From assembly GCF_004217135.1 (NCBI RefSeq), contig NZ_SHKK01000001.1, positions 2,852,001-2,916,000 on the forward strand: a stretch of 64,000 nucleotides of DNA. The letters are read 5' to 3'. A program made the position numbers and the translations under genes. Source of the DNA: Micromonospora violae (GTDB lineage: Bacteria; Actinomycetota; Actinomycetes; Mycobacteriales; Micromonosporaceae). This document shows positions 51,831-63,000 of the stretch, in pieces. Under the pieces are notes generated by a model. It had not been told where the DNA came from. It saw only the letters and a list, made by a program, of their open reading frames with translations, and made no database searches. Each line of letters starts with the position of its first letter. Within the stretch, counting starts at the first letter, position 1.

Positions 51831-52576
51831 GCCTGGTCCGCGCCGAGCTCCGTAAGCTGCTCGGCCTACCCACCGCCTGGGTCGGCCTGGTGCTGGGCAC
51901 GCTGATAGCGCCCATGGTCGTCGTGCTCAACGCCCCGTACACCCGCCGCGCGATCGCCGCCGGCACCCTCACCGACATCTCCGACCTTGGCCTACGCGAC
52001 CTGGGTATCGGCCTGATCGGTCCGATGGTCCTCGGCGTGGTCGTGGTGAGTAGCGAATACACATCCACCGGTCCGGACTCCCCCGGCGCCCGCCAGCTCA
52101 CCGCGACGCTCGCCGCGGTCCCCAACCGGATGCGTCTGCTCGCGGCGAAGACCACCGCGCTCGTACTGGTCGTCGCCGCACAGGCAGCGGTCACCGCAAC
52201 CGCCACACTCACCCTCACCCAGGTGTTGCACGGCGACCACGTCCCGGTACCCGCCCCGACCCGAATCGCCGCCGCGATCCTCTACTGGACGCTGACCGCG
52301 CTGCTCGCGTACGCGATCACGCTGATCACTCGCAACGGCGTCGTGCCGCTGACCCTGCTGATCATCAACAGTTCCGTCGTTTCCGTGTCGTACCTGCTGA
52401 CGAAGGTCACCGACCTGGCCTCCTACCTGCCGGACATCGTCGGAGCGAGGATGTTCATCCGCGGCGTGGACTTCCCTGTCGAGATCGCGCCGGTGACCGC
52501 CGGCCTGGTGATGACGGCCTGGGTCGTCGCGTTACTCGCGGTCGGTGCCGTCCTGTTCCAGCGGCGGGACGCATGA
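51824..52576 (+). CDS. ABC exporter permease subunit
   Basis: 250 residues from GTG 51824 or 51827, overlapping the ATPase stop. Six hydrophobic segments are seen, with the family N terminus VRAELRKLLGLPTAW and the loop SSEYTSTGPDSPGARQLTATLAAVPNRMRLLAAK. It forms a heteromeric membrane part with the next gene, which has the same N-terminal signature (VRAELCKLLTLPS). Confidence 0.88.
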   Translation: MVSLVRAELRKLLGLPTAWVGLVLGTLIAPMVVVLNAPYTRRAIAAGTLTDISDLGLRDLGIGLIGPMVLGVVVVSSEYTSTGPDSPGARQLTATLAAVPNRMRLLAAKTTALVLVVAAQAAVTATATLTLTQVLHGDHVPVPAPTRIAAAILYWTLTALLAYAITLITRNGVVPLTLLIINSSVVSVSYLLTKVTDLASYLPDIVGARMFIRGVDFPVEIAPVTAGLVMTAWVVALLAVGAVLFQRRDA

Positions 52577-53214
52577 ACACCGTCCGCGCTGAACTGTGCA
52601 AGCTGCTGACCCTGCCGTCGCTGCGCCTGACCGCGCTGCTGACCGTGGCCGCCAACCTCCTGCTGACGTACGCGTACGCAACCGCCGAGGCCCACGGCGA
52701 GCCGCTCGGTGACGACGCCGCCCTGGCGCCGCTCGGCTACAGCCAGGCGGGTTTCCTGGTGCTGGGCGTGCTCGCTGCGGCGTCCGAACACCAGGAGGGC
52801 GGCCAACTCCGCACGACGCTGCTCGCGATGCCCCGACGCCTGCCACTACAGGGGGCGAAAGCCCTCGCGCTGGCCGCTCTGACGCTCCCGGTGGCCGCCG
52901 CGACGGCGGCCACCAGCACCGTGCCGGCCGATGGGGTCGGCTGGGTGCCGGCCGCGACCGGGTACCTGACGCTCACCACGCTGCTGGGGGCGGCCGTCGC
53001 CGGCGTCGTCCGCCACGCGGTGCCCGCCGTGGTGCTGTTGCTCGGCCTGTACTTCATCGCGGGCCCACTGCTGCGGGCCAAACTGAGCAGCAGCGCCGCC
53101 TACCTGCCCGACACCGCCGCCCTCGACCCGTCCGGCGGTGCCGCCGCCACGATCACCTGGACACTCGCCGCCCTGATGCTCGCCGCTCTCACGTTCCATG
53201 TCCGCGACGTCTGA
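52573..53214 (+). CDS. ABC exporter permease subunit (second)
   Basis: 213 residues, six hydrophobic segments, starting at an ATGA overlap with the previous permease. It shares with it the pattern VRAELxKLLxLPS and a central loop AASEHQEGGQLRTTLLAMPRR, so the pair arose by duplication. Last gene of the exporter operon. Confidence 0.85.
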   Translation: MNTVRAELCKLLTLPSLRLTALLTVAANLLLTYAYATAEAHGEPLGDDAALAPLGYSQAGFLVLGVLAAASEHQEGGQLRTTLLAMPRRLPLQGAKALALAALTLPVAAATAATSTVPADGVGWVPAATGYLTLTTLLGAAVAGVVRHAVPAVVLLLGLYFIAGPLLRAKLSSSAAYLPDTAALDPSGGAAATITWTLAALMLAALTFHVRDV

Positions 53215-53290
53215 CGCGATCACGAATGCTCACTATTTTGTCCCGGCGAACGCCTTCACCCAGTGATGGACGGTCCCTTAAGGTTCGGCC

Positions 53291-53635
53291 ATGCTGATCG
53301 TCGAAGGCGCGGGCCGGTGGACCGTACCCGCCGGGGCCACCAACGACTGGGTCGAACATTTGAGAGTGCCCGACCTGTCGGTGGGGACGTACTGCATCCC
53401 GGCGGGCGGTGTCGACGATCAGAGCCCGCACACCGAGGATGAGATTTACGTGGTCACCGCGGGGCGGGCCCGGATCGTGACCCCGGACGGCGCGGCCGAG
53501 GTCGGCCCCGGTTCGGTGATCTTCGTGCCGGCCGGCGAGGAGCACCGGTTCGACGAGGTGACCGAGGACCTGGCGCTACTGGTGGTGTTCGGCCCTGCGT
53601 ACGGCTCGCGCGCTCCCGATCAGCCAGCCGAGTAG
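53291..53635 (+). CDS. Cupin-domain protein
   Basis: 114 residues, one cupin_2 barrel. The first motif has YCIPAGG, then SPHTEDEIYVVTAGRARI with the metal-binding His and Glu; the second is VGPGSVIFVPAGEEHRF with a His. It may be a small metal-dependent enzyme or a sugar/ligand-binding regulator; nothing in context decides. Only a weak Shine-Dalgarno (AAGG) precedes the ATG. Confidence 0.85.
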   Translation: MLIVEGAGRWTVPAGATNDWVEHLRVPDLSVGTYCIPAGGVDDQSPHTEDEIYVVTAGRARIVTPDGAAEVGPGSVIFVPAGEEHRFDEVTEDLALLVVFGPAYGSRAPDQPAE

Positions 53636-53739
53636 CACAGCCGCACCCCAACCGCTTGCCGGGTGGACAACACCGCCCCTCCGCAAGGAGCAATCGGTCA
53701 CGATTTCGCCAACCTCCATCGGTCCAGGTATGCCACCTT

Positions 53740-53882
53740 CACCAGAGTTTGGACAATTTTATACATAAAAGGTTACAGATTCTTAACACAAGAAGAGGAT
53801 CAAGCGCTTTGATCCGAGCACTAGATTCGAGAGCGGAGGTCAAGGTCAAAGGCAGTCCAGCAGGCCCTGCATGACGTCATGC
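53740..53882 (+). promoter_or_regulatory. AT-rich control region of the giant toxin gene
   Basis: The 53636-54055 gap has an AT-rich stretch (about 53745-53795) quite unlike the surrounding DNA, with TATACA at 53760-53765 as a possible -10. Downstream are GGATCAA-N5-TTGATCC (53797-53815, perfect 7-bp arms) and the perfect 14-bp palindrome GCATGACGTCATGC (53869-53882). These look like operators for tight control of the gene that follows. No gene is convincing in the gap. Confidence 0.5.
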
Positions 53883-54055
53883 GGGCAACCGGTCGCGGAT
53901 TGTGCCGTTGGGTGGTATGCCAGCGCAGGAGGCGGATCGACAGGTGGGTCGCTCCGAGGATTCACCTCGGCGGTGATAGCTGATTGTTCGAAGCGGGGCT
54001 GCGCCGTTGTGCGATGGCGAGCCCCCTTCTGCGCCGGCGTGGGGGTGTTGTTGCG

Positions 54056-57000
54056 GTGCCTGCTTTTCAGAGTTCTGAGGATCTGGCGGAGTTCTTCAAG
54101 TGGTTTTATGGTGAGGAGCTTCCGGGTCTGCAGCCGGAGCGTTTTTTCGCTTTGGCGCAGGAGTTGCACCAGGTCGCGGATTCTCTGGATGAGGCGGGTC
54201 TTGAGTTCCTGGACGGGGTGCGGACGATCCGTTCCGGGGTGATGGGCGCGGCCGAGGAGGCTTTCGTCGATTCGTCGGAGAATGTGGCGGAGTCGTTGGG
54301 GTTGGCTCCGGATTATGTGCGCACGTTGGCGCAGATGATGAATCAGTTCTCGGCGTTGTTCAATTATGTGATCATCACGGTGATGGCGATCACGGCCCTG
54401 TTGTTGTTCGAGTTGATCGTCGCGTTGAAGTTGTTCTGGATCAATCCGGCTCATCTGTTGGAGTGGTTGGCGAAGGCGCCGGCGGTTCGTCAGGGTATTT
54501 TCCGGTTGTTCATGCAGCTCGCGGCGAAGGCGAGTCTGGGTGCGGCGTTCAACATTCTGTACGAGTTGTTGGTTGATGTGTTCGCGCAGTTGATGAACCG
54601 GGCCAAGCGGTATCAGCGGGGGTGGAACAACAAGAACACCGGTGACGCGGCGGCGTCGGGTGCGTTGGAGAGCCTGGTCGGTGGCCTGTTCGGGCTGGGC
54701 GGGGCGGGCATGCGCCGGTTGGGTCGCAACACTCAGGTCGGGGGTAAGAGCGTCACGGAGCATCTCCCGACGGGCAAGGGCGGCAAAGCGCTCGGAGCCG
54801 GGGCGGGTCTGGCCGGTAACGCGGGTGAGGAGGTCGCCACCGAGGTCATCGTCGGTGGCATCCTCAACGGTCAGATCGATACCAACATCCTGGGCCCGAC
54901 GGCGGTGTCGTCGGTGCTCAACGGTGTCACGTTCGCAGGTATCGGCGCCGGCCGGGACGCGATCGGCGGTAGTGGGGGACGACGCGACGACGAGCCGCCG
55001 CGCACGTCGAGCACACCACCCCCGGCCACGCCCCCGGCTGCGCCCCCGGACACGGTCGCGGACACCGACCCGGTACCCGCGTACGAACCACCACCACCGG
55101 CGTACTCCGACGTTGATGCCACCCCCGACACCAGCGCGGGCGCTGGCGCGGGTGCGGCGGGCACGGGTGGCGCGGGTTCGAGTGGCGCGGGTTCGCCTGG
55201 CTCGGGGGCCTCGGGTGGGACGTGGGGCGGATCCACGAGGGCCTCCACGACCAGCGGTAGCGTGCCGCCGATTGGTGACCCAACCGGCCCTCAGTTGGCG
55301 AGCATGCCGCCAGGTGCGCAGACCGGTACGCCGCCGGCCGTTCAGGTGGGCTCGCAGCCGGGAACGCAGGTGGGCTCGCAGCCGGGCATGCCGTTGGTCG
55401 GGCAGACCGCTACACCGCCGGCCATTCACGTGGGCTCACAGCCGGGAACGCAGGTGGGCTCGCAGCCGGGCATGCCGCCGGTCGGGCAGACCGGAACACC
55501 GCCGGCCATTCACGTGGGCTCACAGCCGGGAACGCAGGTGGGACCGCCGGGCATGCCGCCGGCCGGGCAGACCGGAACACCGCCGGCCATTCACGTGGGC
55601 TCACAGCCGGGAACGCAGGTGGGCTCACCGCCGGGCATGCCGCCGGCCGGGCAGACCGGTACGCCACCAAGCTCGCAGATGGGTGCCCAGCCGGGTACGC
55701 AGCCCGGCACGCAGGTCAGTGCGCAGCCCGGCACGCAGGTCAGCTTGCAGTCGGGTTCGCACCCGGACGTCGCACCGGAGGGTGTGGATCTGCCACGTGA
55801 GCCGCTGTTGATCGGCCCGGACAGCGTGTCGTCACTCGCGGTCGGGAGCGACAGTGACCGCGGGGCCGGCGACGCGGGGTTGACGCCAGCCACGGCACTT
55901 CCGGTGGCCGCGGCTGGTGAAACCTCCACCCTCCCAGCCACGCAGCTCACCGCTCTCCACCTGGCCCGCGACAAGGTCAGGCAGACACCACAGCGCCTCA
56001 TGAACCACGGGGTGGTCCCCACCGGGCACGAACTGACCGACTCGACGACGATTCCGGACGACGAAACTGCACGCACCGAATTCCCCTGGCTGACGACGGT
56101 GAACCCCGCCGGCTCCACCACGAACTGCGTGCTCGTCGCGATGACATCGGACATCAGCTACGCCCAGTCCGAACCCTTCGCGGCACCGGCGGATGAGGCA
56201 CAACCAGAAGCACACCTCCTGAACTATCAGCGGCAGCGGTTGGGACTGCCGGACACCGAGAGCCCTCCGGTTTTCCGCACCGATCACGCCTCGATTCGTG
56301 ACGCCCTGACCGACGCTTCCGAGGGTGAACGAGGCATCGTGCTGGTCCGGGAAACGACGGGCGCAACGAGGACCGCACACGCCTTCAACGTGATACGCGA
56401 CGCCTCCGGGGTCGTCTTCCTCGACGGGCAACACGGCGGACTCGCCCGTGTTCCACACCAGTACGACGAGTGGCTGTTCCTGCCGCTGACCCGCAACATC
56501 CCCACACTGGCGACCGCAGAGCTCGTCCGCCCACACGAGCTGAGTGGCACAGCAACCGGCCTCGACACCCCGCCGAGCAGGGCGGAAGCCGATCTCGCCG
56601 ATCTGCCGCCCGAGGTGTTGGCCGAGCTCGACGCGTTTGCCGCCCAGTGGGCCTTCCAGACGGCGCTTCGTGCCGAGACCGGCGAGCGGCCGCCGGCCGT
56701 CGAGGTCGAGCCGGCGTACCCGGCAGGGGTTTCGATCGGGGAGTCCGAGACGCGGCCGTCGGCGCGGCAGCTCACCCGGGGCAGGGTCGCGCAACGCCGG
56801 GCCGTGGCGGCCCTCACCACGCTGCGGGACGCGCACCTTGAGACGCTGCGCCGTACCGGACTGGTCGGTCCAGCGGGCGAGGCACAGACGGGTGATGCGG
56901 CGAGCCGACCGTCGTCGGCCTCCCCGACCGATCCCCGCGTCGGAGCTGAGCAGGGCTGGGAGGTGATGCGTTCGGCGGCCACCACGATGTTCGTCGCCGA

Positions 57001-60000
57001 CGGCGCACCACAACGGCCGGCGCTACCCCGGTTGGCGGAGTGGCTCGCCGCGAACGAGTCCCCGCCCGGGGCTGCGCCATTCTCGACCGCGGACGCCGTC
57101 GTGGCGATGCTCGCCGTCTACCTGGTGCGATGGGGGCGCATGCCCATTGGCCGGGTGCCGGACAGTTTCCGGCGCAACCCGGATCCGTCCGCGTTGGCAT
57201 CCGCCCTGGGCGGCGAGTTCACCCCGATGGGCGACGCACGGCTGGCCTTTGCGGCGGTCCGCCGTACACCGAGGTCCATGGCGGTCATCCACGTGCCGGG
57301 AGATCCGGACCGGGTGTTCGGGCTCCTCGCCGATGACCGGTCCGGCACGGTCCTCCCCCGCTACATCGATCTGGGCGCGCCGAACTCGATGGACCGGGAG
57401 GCACGAGGGCCCGGCGAGGCGGTGTCCGACGAGTGGAGTCGGGCCATGGAGACCCCGGGCGCCCGGATACTGCTGTTGGGTCCGGATGGGCGGCCCGCCG
57501 CGGTGAGCGCCCTGCTGGCTGACCCGGGGACAGCCCCACCGCAGCGGAGCCACGGCGGGCCGACGGGCGATCGGGATCGGACTGTCGAGGCGCTGCTCGA
57601 CCCCAGCCGTACGAGCCGGCGACCGGGAGCTCTGCCGTCGCGCTCGAATCCGGCGGCCACCCGGTTCCCACCACGCCCGGGGCTGCCTGCCAATGCGCTT
57701 CCCGCCGAGCAACCAGCGTTCGGGCGTCCGATCCCGTCCTCGATGCCGTCGACGGGCCCGGCGGCTCTCGCCGGTTCGGTCCCGACGACGTCTGGCAGCA
57801 CCTCCGAAACGGACGATTCGGCACGGTCGGCGTCCGGTCCGGAGCCGATCTGGAGCACCGTCAGTCCGGTCGATGGGGAGGTGGCGGACGAGGTCCGTGC
57901 TGTTCTCGCCCGGACGCCCGAGCTGTTGAACGTTCCAGCCACCCCGCTCGATCCCGAAGGTTGGGCCGATCGTGCGGTTGACGTCACCCGCGAGACGTTG
58001 ACCGGACGTGGGGTAGCCGTCAGCGAAACGGATCCGTTGCTGGTGGCGCTGCGTTCCACGCCGGAATCGTTTGTCAACACGCGTCGCCGCTTCGACATCA
58101 GACTGCCGAAGCGCCACTGGTGGGAGAAGACCAGGGTCCGACAGGTCCAGGTCGAGCTGGTGCCCAGGCCAACGTCGACGGACCCGGTGCTGGTGGACAA
58201 CGGCGCCAGGGCGGGCCGGTTCGTGCGGGAACGGGTCGCGACCGCACGGGGGCATGGTCCTCGATCGCGTGGGCTCTGGCAGGTCATCGTGCCGTCCGAG
58301 GTCGCCGGTGTTCCGGTCACGGCGACCCTGGGGGTAGCCGACGCCCGTCCCGCCCAGTCCTCCAGCAACTCGGCCACCGCCATCGACTACACCCTGCTCT
58401 ACGGCGACCCGCAGTCGTACCTCGTCGGTACCGACCTCGAACTGCGCGTCCAGGTGGACGGCGAGGCGGAGCAGACGAATACATCGCTCGGCAGACACTG
58501 GTTCCGGATCAACGAGCGGCACGCGCGGATGACACCCGCCGACGCGAGCTCGACGCCCCACAGGATGGACGAGAGTGGGCGCGCGCTGTGGCCGGAGAAC
58601 CGTTTCGTGCTCGACGTGCAGGGAACAGCCGACCTCGCCGCAGAGGGTCTGTTGGGCGACATACCGGTGGCGGCTCCCGGCAGCCGGAACCGGCAACGCC
58701 TTCGCGACCAGTGGTCGTCGACGTTCTCGCTCCGCAGTTTGTTCACCGGCACCCGGGCCCCGACGGTGCTGCCCGGCACATCCTGGATCGGCCTGCCGAG
58801 CGCGGTGGGCGGCCTGATGGTGAAGGAGCTCCGGCCGGTCGCGGTGCAGGAGGTCGGCAGACCGAGTCAGGCGTTCCGCGCCCGCCGGCAGTCGATCTCC
58901 AGCCTCGGCTCCAGCCAGAGCATCAGCTCCACCACCGGGGTCCGGGCGCAGGTCAGCACAGGTACGGGTGTGCCGTACGCGCGGTTGAGCAGCGGACCGG
59001 TCTACCTGCGTACCAGCACCACCAGCACCAGCTATTCGCTGTCCTCCAACACCCGGGTGACCCAGGAATTGCGAGGTGTCCCGACCGTCGTGGTATGGAC
59101 CACCTATGAGCTGACCCTCGCTCGGGCGGCGTACGTCGGCCGGCGGCGCTTCTGGCTCAAGCGACCACGGACGGCCAACACCGAGGTGGTGACGCTGAGG
59201 GTGCTCGAGGAGGTACCCGAAGGGCTCTATCACGCCGCTACCTCTCCGGTTCCGGCCCGCCCACCGGTGGTGGATCCCGGGTCGACGCCAGCACCGAAGC
59301 CCACCGTCACGCACGACACTGCCACGCACGACGCCGCCACGCCGCCCGCCGAGCAACCGCCGACGAAGGACGGGCCGGGGACGTCCGCGCCTCCTCTCGT
59401 GCGCCAACCAGATCAGGATCCCGCCGTCGAGCGTCGGCCGGACCAACTTCTGGTGGACCGGGTGGGAAACCTGGCGGTACGCGGGGAGAACCGACACCTG
59501 CCCAGCTACATGTGGCAGGGCGGTCGGCTGCGCGTCGATTCCGAGCCGCTCGGCGTGGAACTGCTCGCCGAACGGATCGCGGCCGAGATATCGCGGGTCC
59601 TCGCTCGGCCGGAGAACGCCAGGTACCGGGACTTCCTACCGAACTGGGACGCGGGCAAGACGAAGCGGGCGCTGATCGATCGAGTGCTCCAGGCGATGGT
59701 CAATCAGGAGAGTCTGACCGTGCAGGTCGGCCCGACCGCGCTGAGAGCTGACTTCCTGTCCCTCACCTCCGGTGAGCTGGCGTTCAACCTGGAGATGCCG
59801 GGCACCGACCGCCGCCACGTCCTGACGGTGGTGATACGCGCACGCCGGGCCAATCCGGAGAGCGGTCCGGAGCACCTCGGCACCCGGGACGAAAGCCGAC
59901 GCATCACGCAGCCGCCGACCAGTCTGTCACCGGCGAAACCGCCGCAGTCCCGCATCGAGGAGGTGCCCGAGGAGGACGCAGGGCTGCACGAAGTGTCCGA

Positions 60001-63000
60001 ATCGTCGGCTGGAGAGGGCCCGGCGACCGTGTCGAGCGCGCCACCCGCCAGTTCGACGACCGTCCGGTTGCCGCTGGTCCCGCGACGCCAGCGGCGAGCC
60101 AGGACAACGTCGACGGGGGTCACCAGAGGGGTCTCCACGAGCGTCGGATTCGACGTCAACGCGCGGGGTGCGCGCATGGCACATTTCACTGCTCGGCTGC
60201 GGTACCAGCGCCAGCGCGCCACGACCGTCTCCGCCGGGGCGGAGGTGATCTGGCTGAGCTTCGACCACGGTATCCAAGAACTCTTCCACGACGAGCACGT
60301 CGTCACCATGGAGCTGTCAATCCTCGACCACGCGGTGGGAACCCGGAACATGTCCCGTCGGTTGTTCGACAGCACGCCGGACGCCGAACCGATGCCGGTC
60401 GGCGGGGTGATCGAGTTCCGCCACGACTTCGTCTTCGGAGTCGCCCGCGACCGGACGTTCACCGCCGACCAGCAGCAACTGTCCCGCTCGGTCACGTTGA
60501 ACCGGCCCACCGTCGAGCCGATCCAACTCGATGGCGCCCGGCGCGGCACCCTGACGCTCGACCTGCCGACCGAGGGGCAGAAGGTCACCGACTGGAGCTA
60601 CGTCTCCTATGTGGAGGGCGGCGAGCAGCTGACCGCCGCTATCGCGGAGGCGATCTCCGACGCGCGGAGGCAGATGGTCGACGATGGCGCGTACGGCCGC
60701 GGTACGCGCGTCGGGGTTCGCACGCCGGGTTCCGACTCGTACCTCGAACTCAATCGGATCGGTAGACCGAACTGGCTGGCAAGCATGCTGCCGGCCATGT
60801 CCGAACAGCCGCTCGCGCTGACCAACCTCGGCGAGATCATCGGCAGCCCGTCGATCTACGGGACGGTGTTCGTCCGGGCGATCGTGGACGAGAGCTGCAC
60901 AGGACCACACGACGTGTTCAGTGATGGTGGCGAACAGAGCTGGACCAGTATCGCCACCGTCAGCGGCTCGCGCAGTCGCGGCCGACAGCTCATCCTCGGA
61001 GCGGGACTCGGTTGGGACGGGGCAGTCGGCGACTCCGCCTCGATGGCGGGGCAGCTTCAGCACCGGCGCGCGTACGGGCGCAGCCGAAGCAGCGCGGTCG
61101 AGTTGGCCGGGGCTGTGGAGCTCAACGACACCTGGGACCCGGGGCGCGGTCTGGCCACGCCGGTGGTGGCCCGGGTCCGGTTCGTGGTGCATGCCGAACT
61201 GGTCAACCCGCAGGTCGTCGGTCCGAGCAAGGTGTACTCGGCCAGCAGGACAGTGAACGGTGGCACGGCGATCGGCACGATCCACGCCGACCACGCCCGG
61301 TTCAGCGGGGTCCTCGACGCAGCACGGCCGGCAACTGACAACGAGCCGGCGCTCGATCCGCCGCAGGTGTTCGATGTCGCGCCGACGAATCCGCTCAGCG
61401 CCCCGCCCGCAGTGCCCGGCAGAGCGGCGGACGGGGACCTTCGGCTGCCCGTACCACCGCAGTACGTCGGTGCCGGCCAACTCCTCAACCTGCCCGCCCT
61501 CGGCAACCAGATGATCGAATGGCTGCGGGGGATTCGTCTTCCGGCGAGCATTGGCGAGGGCCGGCATCTGATCGACGACGGCGAGGATGGGCTGGCGAAC
61601 AAGGTCGTCGTGCTGACGCAGACCAGTGCCTCGCACCTCAAGGGAATGCTGAGCAAGGGCGTCGAGTCGATTCTGCTCACCTACCGCGGCCCAGCCGGGA
61701 CCGACCACGTCCAGGTGGTTGTCCAGGTCGTCGCGCAGGACAGCGCCGGCCGGCCGACCGCACCGACGATCCACCGGGTTCACGCCGGCACGAAGAACCT
61801 TGAGATGGACATGATGGGGGCGAGCGCGAAGACCGACACGACCAGTGTCTCCCGCACCACCCACAACGTGGCCAGTCTGGCGCCCGGTGGCGCCGGTGGA
61901 GCGAACGGCGCCACCTCCGGAGCGGGTGAAGTCGGCTTGTTCCTCGGTACGTCCCGCAGCACCAACCAGTTCGACACCGTCGCCGACACCCACCTGAACA
62001 TCATTGAGGAGTCCGGCTCGGAGGCCCAGACACAGCAACGAGTGGTGATCATCGCGCAGGTGTTCCACAAGGGGCGAGAGCTCGCTGAGCCGTTGCGGAT
62101 CGACCATGACCTGTGGATGTCACTGCGGGCCAACCATCTGCGGACGTCGGCGCTCGAAGCTGGCCCGATGCCCCCGGCCAATCCGAGCGTCGGGATTCTG
62201 GCGAGCACACCAACGCCTGATCAGGCACTCCGATGGCAGGTTGGCGAGTGGGGGGAGCCCGCCTCGCTCACGCCGATGCCCGATCACTATCAGGTGGTGA
62301 ACTTCCGGGGAGCGCACCCGGTCCAGTCCGCCACGGTTCTGGCGCTGCGGCGAGCGGGGGCCCCGAAGGAGGTGACCAGGTTGGGCGGCCGAGCCGCGCA
62401 CCAGCTCACCACCGCGCTCTCACCGTCGCTGCTGTGGGGGCTGTCTCCGAAGCGGCTGGCCCGTAACCCGATCACCATTCCGATCGAGGGCGGCGGAAAA
62501 ACCATGACGGTGACGCTGTACAGCAGGGTGCGGTCGGTCAGGTTGGAGGCGGTGCTGCCACAGATGTACCGCGATGGGCACCGCTATGCGACGAAGCTGA
62601 GTGGTGTCGGCTCGGGGATCGGCGCGTCCGACACCGGTGCCGTGGCGGGCATCGGCAGCCAACAGGTGAGCGCTCCGGCTGACGCTGGCGCGGCACAGTC
62701 GACCGGTGGTGAGCCGTCGGGGAGCCCGGCACAGCGGCCCGAGTTCTGGGGCGGCACCGACGGACGCAACGCCGACTCCTTCCAGGGGGGCGGCGGCGCC
62801 ACCTACTGGGCTGGTTCACCTGCCGCGGACAGCGGCGGGGCGTGGCACGGCGGCTTCGCCTCCCACGCGCTGGTGTCGCAGCGGGGGCCGGTCGCGTTGA
62901 CCTGGGTCTCGGAAGAGATCCTGGTGGTGGCGGAGGTGCCGCACGCCCGGGGCACCGCGCACGCGGCGGTGACGGTCACGGTTCCCGAATCGCTGAAGGT

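Noticed and set aside
53846..55429. 527-codon minus-strand frame opposite the start of the giant toxin
   Set aside because: Its sequence is the reverse of a conserved toxin module and repeat linker; the plus frame has membrane and domain features and stays open for 10 kb.
57023..59497. 824-codon minus-strand frame opposite the giant toxin
   Set aside because: Antisense shadow with Arg-rich composition and no motif; the plus frame continues through with recognisable modules.
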